64,000 nucleotides of DNA, from contig CAKMRJ010005412.1 of the NCBI GenBank assembly GCA_928212115.1, positions 254,619,282 to 254,683,281 of the forward strand, in the 5' to 3' direction. Each line of letters starts with the position of its first letter. The first letter of the stretch is position 1. The notes under the pieces are model-generated. The model did no database searches. It was not told the DNA's origin and worked only from the letters and a program-made list of their open reading frames with translations. The translations under genes were made by a program, and so were the position numbers. The stretch is from Lactuca virosa. Lineage: Eukaryota; Streptophyta; Magnoliopsida; Asterales; Asteraceae. Positions 1 to 10,602 of this stretch are shown here, piece after piece.

Positions 1-830
1 CCAAAGTCATATTGGATGGTTCTAATTGCAATGATTTGATGCGAAATATCAAAATGTCCCTTCGATTAGAGAACAAAGAATATGTTATCGAAAAGGAACT
101 CGATGAGATTGACGAAGAGAAGGCCACTCCTGAAGAATTATCCTCCTACAAGAAGCACTACAATGATGCAACAAAAGTTGTTTGCATCATGGTAGCCACC
201 ATGACCCTTGAGATGCAAATGTTTTATGAGGATTACTGGCCCTACGAAATGAACAAGGACCTTGTGGAAAAGTACCATAAGCAAGCTCGTCAAGAAAAGT
301 ACGAAGTGGTCAAGTCCCTCATGGAATGCAAGATGAAGAATGGGAGAATCTGTTTGTGGCCACGTACAAAGGATGCAACGTTACGTGGATCGCCTTGTTA
401 GGTTGGATGTGAATTTTGATGAGGAGTTGGCTATTGACATAGTCCTAAACACCCTACCTAGTTGTTATGATCAGTTCATTTTGAACTATCATATGAACAA
501 CAGTGAGACCACCCTAGCTCAATTGCACAATCTCATGCAGACAGCTAAAGCAGAAATGAAGGGTAAGAGTATTGCCTCCACTCCTGCTAGTTTTCCCGTC
601 CTAGCCATTGGACAAGGAAAGGGTAAAAAAAGGAAAGGTCCTCCCAAAAAATATGGAAAGGAAAGTCTCATGCAGTGTCATCCAATAGTGGCCCCAAAGG
701 AAAGTCCAGTTCTGATCATCCACCCTCTTCTGATCCCAAACAAGCTATCTGCTTTTACTGCAACGACAAGGGGTATTGGAAACGAAGCTACCCGAAGTAT
801 CTGCAAGATGTCAAAGACGGCAAGGTGAAG
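1..830 (+). pseudogene. copia gag polyprotein remnant
   Basis: Encodes the retrotransposon capsid (UBN2/copia gag-like): a helical, lysine/glutamate-rich protein that packages element RNA. The reading frame runs from the window edge to about 340, then shifts frame near 340-400 and continues to about 828 through the LNTLPSCYDQFILNYHMNN region typical of copia gag. A basic KGKKRKGPPKK stretch follows. The zinc knuckle near 745-800 keeps both first cysteines (CFYC) but has lost the histidine and the final cysteine, both now Tyr, so nucleic-acid binding is probably gone. A frameshift in the middle and a broken knuckle make this a pseudogene. Confidence 0.85.
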
Positions 831-839
831 CCAACTTCT

Positions 840-1444
840 TCAGGTATATACACTATTTCATCTAATAACTCATCATCTTCTCGTTCTTGGGTCCTTGATA
901 CAAGATGTGGATTTCACATTTGTTCTGCTTTGCAATGGCTAAAAAGAAGTGAGGAGGTGGAGCACGGTAGAATGAACCTGATCATGGGGAATAGGCGATC
1001 TTCTCTTGTTACCAAAGTTGGAATTTATAGTCTAGTGCATAGTAATGGTGTTAGTTTAGATTTAATAAATTGTTGTTACTCGTCAGAAATGACAAAAAAC
1101 ATTATCTCTTTTTTTTGCATTGTTCAGGCAAGGGTTTAGATATTTATTTAATGATTTGAATGGTTCTATTTCTGCTTATAAAATGGTATTTTTTATTTTG
1201 AATATTTAGCTTGTGATGATATGTATGAAACTGTGTAGACAATTTAGGCAATAGTGTATTTCAAATTGATTCGTCTAATGGTATAGACAAAGCATGCTTT
1301 TGGCATTGTCGTCTTGGACACATCAACAAGAAACGCATCGCTCAACCCCAAAAGGATGGAGTGTTGGAATCATTTGACCTAAGGTCGGATGATGCATGTG
1401 AATCTTGTTTTGAGTAAGATGACAAAATCACCTTTCACTGGATC
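840..1444 (+). pseudogene. copia protease and GAG-pre-integrase remnant
   Basis: Downstream of the zinc knuckle the frame reads SRSWVLDTRCGFHIC near 880-925. This is the aspartic protease active site, but the normal Asp-Thr-Gly has become Asp-Thr-Arg. The protease frame stops at about 1139. Near 1290-1420 the text FWHCRLGHINKK and later CESCF match the HHCC zinc-binding module that precedes copia integrase. The solo LTR inserted directly after this module at 1449/1450, so the integrase core resumes only at 3647. Confidence 0.8.
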
Positions 1445-1449
1445 TTGTG
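1445..1449. repeat. target-site duplication TTGTG, left copy (right copy 3647-3651)
   Basis: TTGTG directly flanks both ends of the 2197-bp solo LTR. Removing the insert and one copy rejoins the copia integrase reading around the site, which confirms both boundaries. Confidence 0.9.
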
Positions 1450-3646
1450 TGTCACACCCCCAAACCAGAATGGCGGAAACATTCGGGGGTGAATGACTTC
1501 ACGTAGTATCATAACAATTGAATATTTGTAAAGAAAGTAACATAACCATCATAAGTATAATAAAAGTTACATTGTTACGTGTAATACATGTTTCAAAAGA
1601 ATATTACAAATATGATGATTTAAAATGTTTTGATAACAGACGCCTTAGCGTTCCTTCTCCAAAAGCTGATGGTTACCTGTATTACTGATTCCCTGAGAAA
1701 TACAAGTAGTTTTGAAAAAGTGTCAACAATTAAGTTGGTGAGCTCATAAGCGTTTTTGTACTAAAATTTGTATGTCTTTCGGTAAAAATAACTGAACTTG
1801 TTTTCCAGAAAATCCAATAGTTTCTATGTATGTGTGATATTTTGAAAAGGTTCCAAAGGCTGAAATGCAATAGTATCTTTCATGCTAAAATGGTGAAAGT
1901 GGATTTATACATATATAATGTAACACTGAATGCATTTAAGAGTCTCGTAAATCAAAATATTTCGATATTCCATGTGAGATTTATAACCATGCTATTGACC
2001 CAGACTGCCTGTAACAACGTTCTTCAGGCGTTGCAGTGTTATGACGTTTGTCACCCCAGACCTGTCGGTCTAACTGTAGGTAACAGTTTAGGTGCGGGAT
2101 TGTTAATCCCGTATAGATCTATACACAAGTATCACGCACTCCCTACAAGAGATTATGGTTTATAATACAGAACTTGAAATGCGTACTCGAGAGTACGGTG
2201 AAGCCGGATGTCTCACAAAACTTAGTATCAATAGATTTACGGAATGAAAAGTCCATGTTACTTGTAAATAAAGTATTTCCTTTTTATCGTGTTTATGTGA
2301 AGTTGTCATGAATATTTTGTAAACTATACCTATTATAGTTTTTCAAAAGTGTGTTCCATTTGGTGATAAAAACTTAACGTAATACCAACTTTGCATGTAA
2401 GGTGTAACTTGGGTATTAACGTTGTTTAAAAGTGTGTTCCATTTGGTGATAAAAACTTCACTTGTATTTCCCCCCTAAAACATGAAAAAGACGTGAAAAT
2501 GTAGGGGTATGAACTCACCTGGAAAGTGTGGTGTTTTGAAGAAAACAAGATTTTCTCGGGCGGCACCTCGAGCGGGAAGTGGTATATTCCTCGGGAATCT
2601 CGGAGCTTCGGAACTTCGTCGGGACTCGGGTATGTAACCGGGGTGTCGGGGTCGTCTCGGGATGCTAAACGTAGAGTAGAAGTAAGAGAGAAAAGGGAAA
2701 TGAGCAAAGGAAGTCGGAACCCTCGCATCTTATTTATAGGGGGGCTGACAGGCTTCGTACGCTGGGTGTACTTCGAAGTACGCGGGGCGTACGTCAGCGA
2801 TGACGTCTCCGGTCTCTGGTCTTTGGATGGGACGGTAGTAGAGGGTGTAGATGCGACGTGGCCGATCCGAGGCCGTGCATTGGGTACGCTGGGCGTACTC
2901 CGAAGTACGTTGGGCGTAACCCTTCGGATAAGCCTCGAAGTGTGTGCCCAAAACTTCAAAAATGCGTAACTTTCGCATAAGAGCTCCGTTTTTGACGTTC
3001 TTTATATCCACGCGTAGGTGAGAATATACTCTACAACTCTCGTTTAGACTTCATCGACAAATTTTGACTTTAATAATATATTTTTAATAGGCCGGGACAG
3101 GATAAATCCGTTAAAAATTCATAACTTCTTCATCCGACGTCCGTTTTCGTCTGTCTTTTTACCATTGTATTACCATTGACGAGATCTTCGATACCTGTTT
3201 AGGTCGTGTCGGCTAAAAGTCGCTCGATCTCTATTTCGAGTTTTTAGCTGTCTACTGCTGTTCCGAAACTTAGAAAAATCATAACTTCCTCATACGAAGT
3301 CAGATTTGGGCGTTCTTTTTATGTATGCTCACGGTTTAACCTAATCTACGACTTTCGTTTAGATACCTAAGGCTAAAAAGTATTTTATTGAGATTTCACT
3401 TTTTACGCTTAACGGTGTTTTACCGGTTGTGTCGCGGAGTTTCGATTGATTATAACTTCTTCGTTATAACTCGGATTTGAGTGTTCTTTATATTTCTGAA
3501 AACCTTGACGCGATATCTAACACTTTCTGTATCCCAATTGAGACTTTAGAACACTTCATTTTTTACGCTATTTTTATTGATTCAAAATAGTTTATAATAT
3601 TTGACTTTTTGAACATTACATTGACTCGAAATATCGGGTTGTCACA
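1450..3646 (-). mobile_element. solo LTR (X) of a gypsy-type element
   Basis: A 2197-bp block starting TGTCACACCCC and ending GGTTGTCACA sits inside the copia integrase, flanked on both sides by the 5-bp target duplication TTGTG (1445-1449 and 3647-3651). No internal domain, primer site or polypurine tract is inside, so it is a solo LTR left by LTR-LTR recombination. The right half (about 2950-3640) is clearly similar to 61080-61780 of LTR Y, whose strand is known from its polypurine tract. That sets X on the minus strand. A TATA-like CTATAAATA lies at 2731-2739 (minus). GTACGC..GCGTAC words cluster at 2755-2925. Confidence 0.88.
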
Positions 3647-4325
3647 TTGTGAAAGAGGTGAATGTTTGTTGGACCTCATACACACAGATTTGTGTGGGCA
3701 TTTCAGATCCACCACACGGGATGCAAATCGATTTTATGTGACATTTACAGATGATTATGGTAGAAATGGCTATATTTACTTAAGAAAACATAAATCAGAA
3801 ACCTTTGAAAAGTTCAAAGAGTTTAAACATGAAGTCGAGAATCAATTGGGCAGGAAGATAAAGATGCTCCGATCAGATAGAGGCAGAGAGTATCTTAGTA
3901 TCGAGTTCCAAGACTACCTCAAGGAATGTGGAATAGTTTCACAATTAATCCCTCCTAGGACACCACAACTTAATGGTGTGGCTGAGAGGCGCAATCGAAC
4001 CATGTTGGACATGGTTTGTTTCATGATTATTCGAGCTTCTATTCCAATTTCATTCTAGGGATATGCCTTAGAGACTGTCGCCCATATTCTTAATCTTGTC
4101 CCAACTAAAAAGGTTGCCAAAAGACCTCACGAGATGTGGACAGGGAAAGTTCCCTCCTTAGCACATATCAAAGTTTGGGGTTGTGAGGTTTTCGTTAGAC
4201 GAGAGACTCACGAAAATCTTGAACCTCGAAGTGAGAGATGTATTTTCATCGGCTACCCACAGAAGTCCTTTGGATATTTGTTCTACAGACCTAGTGAAAA
4301 CGTGGTTTTTATAGCACGAAGATGA
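3647..4325 (+). pseudogene. copia integrase catalytic core remnant
   Basis: Integrase joins element cDNA to host DNA. The catalytic triad is visible: Asp in LIHTDLCGHF, Asp in the FTDDYGR stretch and Glu in PQLNGVAERRNRTM, with the usual spacing. The frame stops after IPISF at about 4058. It resumes as GYALETVAHILNLVPTKK and ends near 4325 with the GCEVFVRR..FIGYPQKSFGYLFY region common at the copia integrase C-terminus. An in-frame stop near 4058 and a second near 4323 inactivate it. Confidence 0.87.
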
Positions 4326-4439
4326 GACTTTCGCGAGAGAGAGCTCATATGCAAAGAGGACAGTGGGAGTACCATTAACCTTGAATAGATTCAAGAGTCA
4401 AACGATGAAGGAACCTCTGAAGACGCTAGGGTTCAACCA

Positions 4440-5405
4440 GAGGAAGAGATTCCAGTTGAAAATTCATTACCTCTTTGACGCTCTAGTAGAGTTAGCATGC
4501 CACCTGAGTTCTATGGTTTCCATATAACTACAGATGGTGATACGTTTATCAGTGATAGTACACTGGTAAATTTGGATGAACCTGTTAACTATAAGGAAGC
4601 AATGGCAGGCCTTGAGGCAGCCAAATGGAAAGAGGCAATGGACAACGAGATCAAGTCCATGTATGACAACCAATTTTGGAATTTGGTTGATCAACAACCT
4701 GGTCGGAAGACAGTTGGTTACCAATGGATCTTCAAGAAGAAGACCAACATGGATGGTAATGTGCACACATTCAAATCACGACTGGTTGCAAAGGGATTTA
4801 CTCAAACCCCAGGGATTGACTATGATAAGACCTTCTCACCATTGGCTAAGATAAAATCTATTAGGATAATTCTAGCCATAGCTGCCTTTCATGATTATAA
4901 AATTTGGCAGATGGATGTCAAAACCACTTTCCTTGATGGGAAGTTGGTTGAGGATGTTTACATGAGTCAACCAAAGGGTTTTGTTGATGAAAAGTTTCTT
5001 AATAGAGTGTGTAAGCTTGAGAAATCAATATATGGACCGAAACAATCATCTCGCAGATGGAATCTTTGCTTCGACGACAAAATCAAAGAATTTGGTTTCT
5101 CTAGAAGTAAAGATGAGTCTTGTGTATATGTCAAAGCTAGTGGGAGTATAGTTACCTTCCTAGTATTGTATTTTGATGACATACTGCTTATAAGAAACGA
5201 CATTCCAACCTTGCAAGAGGTTAAGTCTTGGCTTGGAAAGTGTTTCGCTATGAAGGACCTAGGTGAGGCTGCCTATATTCTGGGGATAAGAATTCTGAGG
5301 GATAGGAGTAAAAGACTATTTGGACTTAGTCAAATTACATACTTGGAAAAGGTGCTAAAACATTTTAGTATGGAAAATTCCAAGAAAGGAGAACTGCCCA
5401 TTTAG
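4440..5405 (+). pseudogene. copia reverse transcriptase remnant
   Basis: The open stretch 4497-5405 (302 codons) holds the copia RT domain: WKEAMDNEIKSM, KSRLVAKGFTQ, DYDKTFSP, QMDVKTTFLDG and the polymerase box LYFDDILLI, where the usual YVDD reads YFDD. The frame ends at a stop after ELPI, before the RT-RNase H linker. Upstream, 4326-4496 links to integrase but is broken by stops. This is the longest intact coding stretch in the window, yet it lacks a functional context. Confidence 0.88.
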
Positions 5406-6190
5406 AAAATACCAAACTGAGTAAGACTCAGAGTCTGAGTACCGATGCAAAGACAGCATAAATGAGTCGGATTCCATACGTGTTTACCGTTGGATCAATC
5501 ATGTATGCTATGACATGTACTCGCCCTGACGTGTCCTTTGCTTTGATCATGGTCAGTCGTTATCAGGGAAATACAGGTAAATCTCATTGGATAGCAATTA
5601 AGAATATTCTCAAGTATTTGCGAAGGACTAAGGACTGAGTCCTAGTACTTGGTGGCAGTGATACATTGAGAGTAACTGGGTATATTGACGCCAGCTTTCA
5701 AATATATAGAGACAACTTCCATTCTCAATCTGGCTGGGTATTTACTTTAAATGGATGAGCAGTTACTTGGAAAAGTTCCAAGCAAGAGACAGTGGCTGAT
5801 TCTACCTGTGAATCAGAGTACATGGCGGAAAGTGAAGCATCAAAGGAAGAAATTTGGTTGAAGAACTTCATCAAAGATCTTGGAGTTGTTCCAATTATTA
5901 AGGAGTCAATGGAACTTTTATGTGATAATGAATGGGCGGTTGCCTTGACAAAGGAACCAAGAGATCATGGACGATCAAGACATATCGATAGAAAGTACCA
6001 TTTCATCAGACATAGATTAGAAGAAGGTCACCTCATTGTAAAGAGAATATCATATGAAGAGAATCATGCAGATCCACTTACGAAGGGTCTGAGTAGGGTT
6101 AAACACATTCAACATGCCAGAAGCATAGGTCTGAGAGATTATATTAGTTTTAGTAGTTATATAGTTAGTTTGAAACTTGTAACAAAGTAA
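5406..6190 (+). pseudogene. copia RNase H remnant
   Basis: RNase H removes the RNA strand during reverse transcription. The copia RNase H signature is readable: GYIDASF (first Asp) near 5680-5700, SEYMA (Glu) near 5815, LLCDN (Asp) near 5925, the HIDRKYHFIRH block near 5980-6015 and NHADPLTKGLS near 6062-6095. Stops near 5460, 5636 and 5757 break the frame upstream, so only the C-terminal 132 codons (5792-6190) are open. Confidence 0.85.
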
Positions 6191-7033
6191 ATATAATTGA
6201 CTTTTGGTGATTAAATATATAGAGAATTATTTATGAGTATTTTTACTACCTTTTGTCAATTGTTTATTCTTTTGTTTCATTTTTTGCATGTTTTACTTCC
6301 TGGATAATATGGTTATTCAAATTCCACAGTCGATCACACTTTTGGAAGAAAGTAGTGAATTAAGACTGTCATGAATTGAATTATAGATTGTCTAAGGAGT
6401 TTTAGACATAGCAATGGTATTGCTACAATGTTCACGAGTACTTTGAAATGGAGATTTAAGTATTGGATTAACCCACGCTCAGAAAATTACTTCATGGAAT
6501 TAATCACGAGTAATTCTGAGACGATAATATCTTATAATCTTGAAACAGAGATATATAAGTTGTAGTTTACAAGTTGGTTGTGCATTGATAATACATAATT
6601 GCATTAGTAACTTGATGTTATAAAACGTATTTTCATGCATGATTTGGTGAGTAAATGGTGCAAGCATATAAGTCAAATTTTATTCGTTCCTTTTTCCTTA
6701 ACGGGAAAAGCGATATCTTTGTGCCCCACAGTGATTTGGTGTTGAATTATAGTGTCGGGCCCGAACAGGATTAAATTGATGTGTTCAATTAGAAGTTCTA
6801 TGTCATTACAAATCAGAAATTGGGAAACAAAGTATTGGACAATGAGATTGATTCTATTTCATGTCTCATGTTTGAATGATATCTTGCAGAACGGAGAATT
6901 ATATGATCACTTATCTTAGGACACGTAACTGACAGGGTCCGAGTTCGACAACGGCTTTTGGAAGCTACAATTTGCTTATCGATTCAAAACTTATATTGTC
7001 AATTATAGTTATAGACTTATCCAAGTGGGAGAC
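6191..7033 (+). other. copia 3' non-coding internal region with polypurine tract
   Basis: No coding potential. It ends in AAGTGGGAGAC (7023-7033), the polypurine tract that primes plus-strand DNA. The same region reappears in reverse at 58386-59553, including a recognisable stretch around 6840-6910 that matches 58500-58600 inverted. The two copia elements are therefore relatives. Confidence 0.75.
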
Positions 7034-7858
7034 TATTGGATTATGTGTCTAAGCCCATAACTAAAATTGGTATATACTTGAATTGATAGTAGCACAGTCC
7101 TTTTGGGTTGCCCTCAAACCTAGCAATTGGACAAGATGATTTTAGAGAAAGAGATTAATTTATTATGTGAATAATAAATTAAATAAATGGTTTATTAATC
7201 TGTCATGAAAATAATATATTAATTAGAAATCAAATTACTTAATTAATAATTAATCATAAATTAATTGGAATTAATTGGATTAATTAAAAGTACAGGGACT
7301 GTTTTGTTATTTATTAATAGTTGAGAAAAGAATGATCTAGAACCTCCTGGAAGGAGGTAGACGAAAATCTCTAGGGAAACCCTATGATATTTCTTACAAG
7401 GCCCCTTGGACAAGGGGTTTGGGCTGCTTGGTTACCAAGCAAGGGAATCTAAGGCTTATCCCTTGAACCTTAGCTTTGGCACCAAGTTTCCTCAACTATA
7501 TAAGGAGTCCCCTAGCCCTTGAGTTCGTCCATGCCTTCCCTCTATAAGCCTTGGATAAAAATCCCTCCTCACTCCGAATTCATTCTCTTGCTAGTTTGCG
7601 TGTGATTCCATAAGAGGCACGACACTTGTGGTGCTTGCTTCCAAGAGATCAACAAAGAGGAATTCTAGTTTTTTGATATAACAACTAAAAGGTATGTAAT
7701 CATAAAACCCTCTCATCATAATTTCAAAAATAGCCTAGGGTTTGTTGGTTTCTTTTTGATGTTCTTAGTTATAGGTTCAATAAAGAAAACATAGATCCTA
7801 TTTGGGTTGCATGCAAACTTAAGGGTTTTATTTTTGTTTTTTTACCTAAATCCCATCA
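7034..7858 (+). repeat. 3' LTR of the copia element
   Basis: Starts right after the polypurine tract. The reverse relative at 58385 starts TGTTGGAATAA, whereas here the second base is mutated (TATTGGATTATG). The TATA box TATATAAG is at 7497-7504. An AT-rich stretch full of ATTAAT words lies at 7140-7320. It ends at about 7858 (CCCATCA), where unrelated gypsy-LTR sequence begins. The 3' end is placed by the loss of similarity and the CA terminus and could be a few bases off. Confidence 0.75.
7497..7504 (+). promoter_or_regulatory. TATA box of copia 3' LTR
   Basis: TATATAAG lies about 460 bp into the LTR and is followed by a CT-rich leader, as expected for a pol II promoter in a copia LTR. Confidence 0.55.
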
Positions 7859-7938
7859 TTCTAACCCCTTGAGGTCCTTCTTATCACCAGAATTCACCCT
7901 TTTGAGCCTCTAACTCGAGACCATAGCCATCTTGTGAG
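7859..7938 (+). repeat. fragment of a gypsy-type LTR (C family)
   Basis: These 80 bp (CTAACCCCTTGAGGTCC ... CATCTTGTGAG) match the stretch just after the TATA box of LTR C (30185-30260). It is host sequence into which copia inserted on its left and LTR B on its right. Confidence 0.6.
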
Positions 7939-8603
7939 TGTAACATTTTGTTTAGGGATGTTTCTTAATTTTGGGTTTGTGGGTTGTAATTCGACTATGT
8001 AAGGACTTGGGTTTGAAGGGAATGGATTTTAGACTCTTTTGGAGGTGTATGATGTTGGATAAGTGATTTAAATCTTGGATTGTTTGATGGAAGTTGAGGG
8101 GTAAAATGGGAAGGGTTATGTTTCTGGCTTCTTGCATAATTACAAATTTTGGTTTGATATGTTTTTAGTCATAAGTATCAAGATATAATTATAGATCTCG
8201 ACGATACCTTTCCGTGGATATAAAGATTGTCGAAGACGGAGTTGGAACGAAGAAGTTATGGATGTTGGAAGTTAAGTTGGAAAACAAGAGTCTGCACTAT
8301 GTTGGGCGTACTAGCTGAAGTAGTCGCGATTTTAGGGTGTTACGATGGGCGTAACTTTGAGTACACTGCGCATATCGCCGCAGTGTAAAAACCTTATTTT
8401 CTTAGTTTTAAGCCCTATTTAAGGACTCTAACCCCTTGGGGTCCTTCCTAACATCAGCCTCCACCCTCTTGAGCCTCCAAGTCGAAACATTTTCCCCTAT
8501 AACAAATCTTGAGCCTTTCTATGTGTTTTGAGTGCGTTTTGGATGAAAAAGAAGTTCAAGCTTGTTGATTGTTGAAGCTCAAGCTTGTGGATCCAGAGCC
8601 TAT
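7939..8603 (+). repeat. LTR B, first part (second part 17307-18799)
   Basis: Begins TGTAACA at 7939 and carries GGGCGTA-type words at 8295-8385 and TATTTAAG at 8416-8423. It is interrupted at 8603/8604 by element A. It resumes at 17307 and ends at 18799 before a primer site, so this is a 5' LTR of about 2.15 kb. The target duplication of A (CCTAT at 8599-8603, CCTAC at 17307-17311) differs by one base, as expected for an old insertion. Confidence 0.75.
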
Positions 8604-8814
8604 TGTAACACCCGTGACCCAAGAGGGTTGGGAAATACTTAAGAAATCAGAATAAGGCTTTGGAGGAGATACTCAGTCACGACGTGGGGCATGATGCCCA
8701 CGACGTCGCATGGAATTTAATGAACGTGTGTCTTGGGAGGTGTCATGACGTGGCATCAGGAGGCCAGGTCGTGGTAGCCACTGCAGCTCAAATCCGGGAT
8801 TTTTAGGGTTTCCC

Positions 8815-8826
8815 TTATATATAAAA
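8815..8826 (+). promoter_or_regulatory. TATA box, element A 5' LTR
   Basis: TTATATATAAAA about 210 bp into the LTR. The 3' LTR has TTATATACAAAC at the same place (15534-15545). Confidence 0.55.
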
Positions 8827-9660
8827 TCCTTAAATCCCTCTCTAGGTTATCTCCTTCAGCCTCTACCTCCCCAACTCGAAAGCTTAGCCCCCCATCACTC
8901 TTGAAGGTTCATTTTTGGTTCTTTGTTGGTATTCTTTGAAGGAGAAGGAAGTCATTGGTGTGGTTTATAACATTTTAAGCAGCATATACATCTTCTAGCA
9001 CATCTTCTAGACTTAGGTGAGTGTTCAAGACTCAATATTTTCCTTGCTAAGTTGGTAGATATTGGTTTTTGGTCCCTTTTCTTCATATCCTATGTATTTT
9101 GGAAGGTGGGATCTCAGTTTGCAACTTTATGAATCCCCATGCCATTTGGAGTATTTGGCTCTTTGGATCTGAAGTAGAATTGAGTTTTGAAGCCATGCAT
9201 GGAATCTTGGCCCCTTTTACCCTTGTTTTAACCTAATAAGAGTTCAAGGCATGCATTAGACATGCATGCCTGAAAAGCAAGAATTTTTATGATGGAAATG
9301 GTGCTAGAAACCCTTCTGAAGTTGTTGGTCAATAAATCTTCTAGGTTAAGTGCTTATTGATTAAGCCATGTCATGTTTTTGCCCTATTTAGACCTTAAAG
9401 TTAGATCTCTATCTCTCGGAGGGTCTGAAGGGATAAAGTTGGAAACTTTATCCACTTGGACCTTAGAAAGGACCATATCTGAGTTTTGGAACCCTTGAAG
9501 TTGGAAAGGAAAGTGACTTAATACATTAAGCTGCCCAGACCAGTCCCCACAGCCTGGCTCAGGTCACCACGGTGTGGCGATTGGGTCGAGGCCCATTTGT
9601 TTTGTCGTTTAGTGGCAGCGACGTGGCCAATGATGGCCACGGTATGGTGACCTGTTGTAG

Positions 9661-9711
9661 TTGACTTTGACTGTTGACCGTTAACTTTGACCAAGTTTGA
9701 CCTAAGGGTAT
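9661..9711 (+). promoter_or_regulatory. run of TTGAC (W-box core) motifs in LTR A
   Basis: Four TTGAC motifs plus related TTAAC words lie within about 50 bp, just after the second palindrome cluster. TTGAC followed by C or T is the core bound by plant WRKY factors. Similar runs lie in LTRs B, C, D, G and W. Regulation by WRKY is inference. Confidence 0.45.
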
Positions 9712-10094
9712 TTCGGGTATTTTGAGTTGTATTTGATATTGGTCACTATTTGATGAATATGTGACAGCTAGAGCTGAGATTCGGAGCAGAGACCTATTCA
9801 GCTATCTCTTCGGTCTGAGAGGTGATTTTCCTCACTATACTCAAGGGTCGAAGGCACCAACTCCGACCCACTAGGTTATGTTTCCTAGTTTAGAGGATGT
9901 TGCCTAGTTGTAGTGACCTGTTAGATCTGTGTCCTGGTATATATGATGTTGATATGCGGTAGTGATCTGTAGATCTGCCTGTTTGTCTGAATGGTTATAT
10001 GATTATTTTTTTGTTGGATACATGTAATCTGTTATGTATATGTCGACATTCTATGGTTGGGTTCAGGCAATCCTGCTCTATGCGGAAGCCAACA

Positions 10095-10300
10095 AACCTG
10101 GGAGCAAGCCAGACATAAGATGTGGGCCAATAAGGCAAGCCAAACTTATGTTGTGGGCTCAGGAGTAAGCCAGACATAAGAAGTTGGCCAGTAAGGCAAG
10201 ACAGACTTATGTTGTGGGCTCGGGAGCATGCCAAACATGAGCTATGGGCCGAAAAGGCAAGCCAGACTCATGTTGTGGGCTCGGGGGTAATCCAATATGT
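10095..10300 (+). repeat. tandem hairpin-like units in LTR A (5' copy)
   Basis: Units of about 31 bp alternate between the forms GCAAGCCAGACATAAGATGT and GCAAGCCAAACTTATGTTGT, each followed by GGGC. Units fold weakly: GCC pairs with GGC outside and ACAT with ATGT inside around AAG. The 3' LTR has the same array at about 16815-17025. Confidence 0.7.
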
Positions 10301-10589
10301 TAGCTGTGAACCCAGTATGCATGTTGTTATATGTTTTTGTGGTGGTATTTTGGGGAAACTCACTAATCTTCGTGCTTACGGTTTTAGTTTATTTTTTTCA
10401 GGTACTTCAGATGATCGGGGCAAGGCGAACGCGTGATCGTTCACATCCTTTGGATTTTATGTTATTGGAATCTGGGATACTCTGATTTATGAATTATACT
10501 TTTGAAACAGTGTTTTTGTAAACAATTATTGTCTTGGTGTTATTTTGGAAAAACAAAAGTTTTACTCTGATTTTTCAGATGTTACAAGT

Positions 10590-10602
10590 TGGTATCAGAG
10601 TC
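10590..10602 (+). other. primer binding site, element A
   Basis: TGGTATCAGAGTC starts 3 bp after the LTR. TGGTATCAGAGC is complementary to the 3' end of plant initiator-Met tRNA; here one base near the end has changed. Confidence 0.85.

Larger units (their letters stand above)
1..7858 (+). mobile_element. Ty1/copia retrotransposon, 5' truncated by window edge, decayed and split
   Basis: Domain order is gag, zinc knuckle, protease, GAG-pre-integrase, integrase, reverse transcriptase, RNase H, polypurine tract, 3' LTR. Integrase before RT is the copia order. The 5' LTR and the start of gag lie left of the window. A solo LTR (1450-3646) splits the zinc-binding part of integrase from its catalytic core. 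Every domain carries frameshifts or stops, so the element cannot encode its own proteins. Its 3' LTR ends in an old gypsy-type LTR sequence (7859-7938), which it evidently inserted into. Confidence 0.92.
8604..10586 (+). repeat. 5' LTR of element A
   Basis: Order inside: CCACGACGT-type palindromic words (8675-8785), TATA at 8815-8826, second word cluster (9540-9660), TTGAC run (9661-9711), anchor GGGTCGAAGGCACCA (9845-9859), tandem hairpin-like units (10095-10300), conserved module (10346-10437), end GATGTTACA. It is closely similar to 15322-17306, with scattered substitutions and small indels. Confidence 0.9.

Noticed and set aside
2426..2969. Open frames on both strands in LTR X
   Set aside because: They coincide with the GC-rich word cluster of the LTR and have no protein-like features or homologous frame in LTR Y.
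10590..10602. tRNA gene fragment
   Set aside because: Only the primer-binding complement of initiator-Met tRNA is present, directly after an LTR; no cloverleaf.
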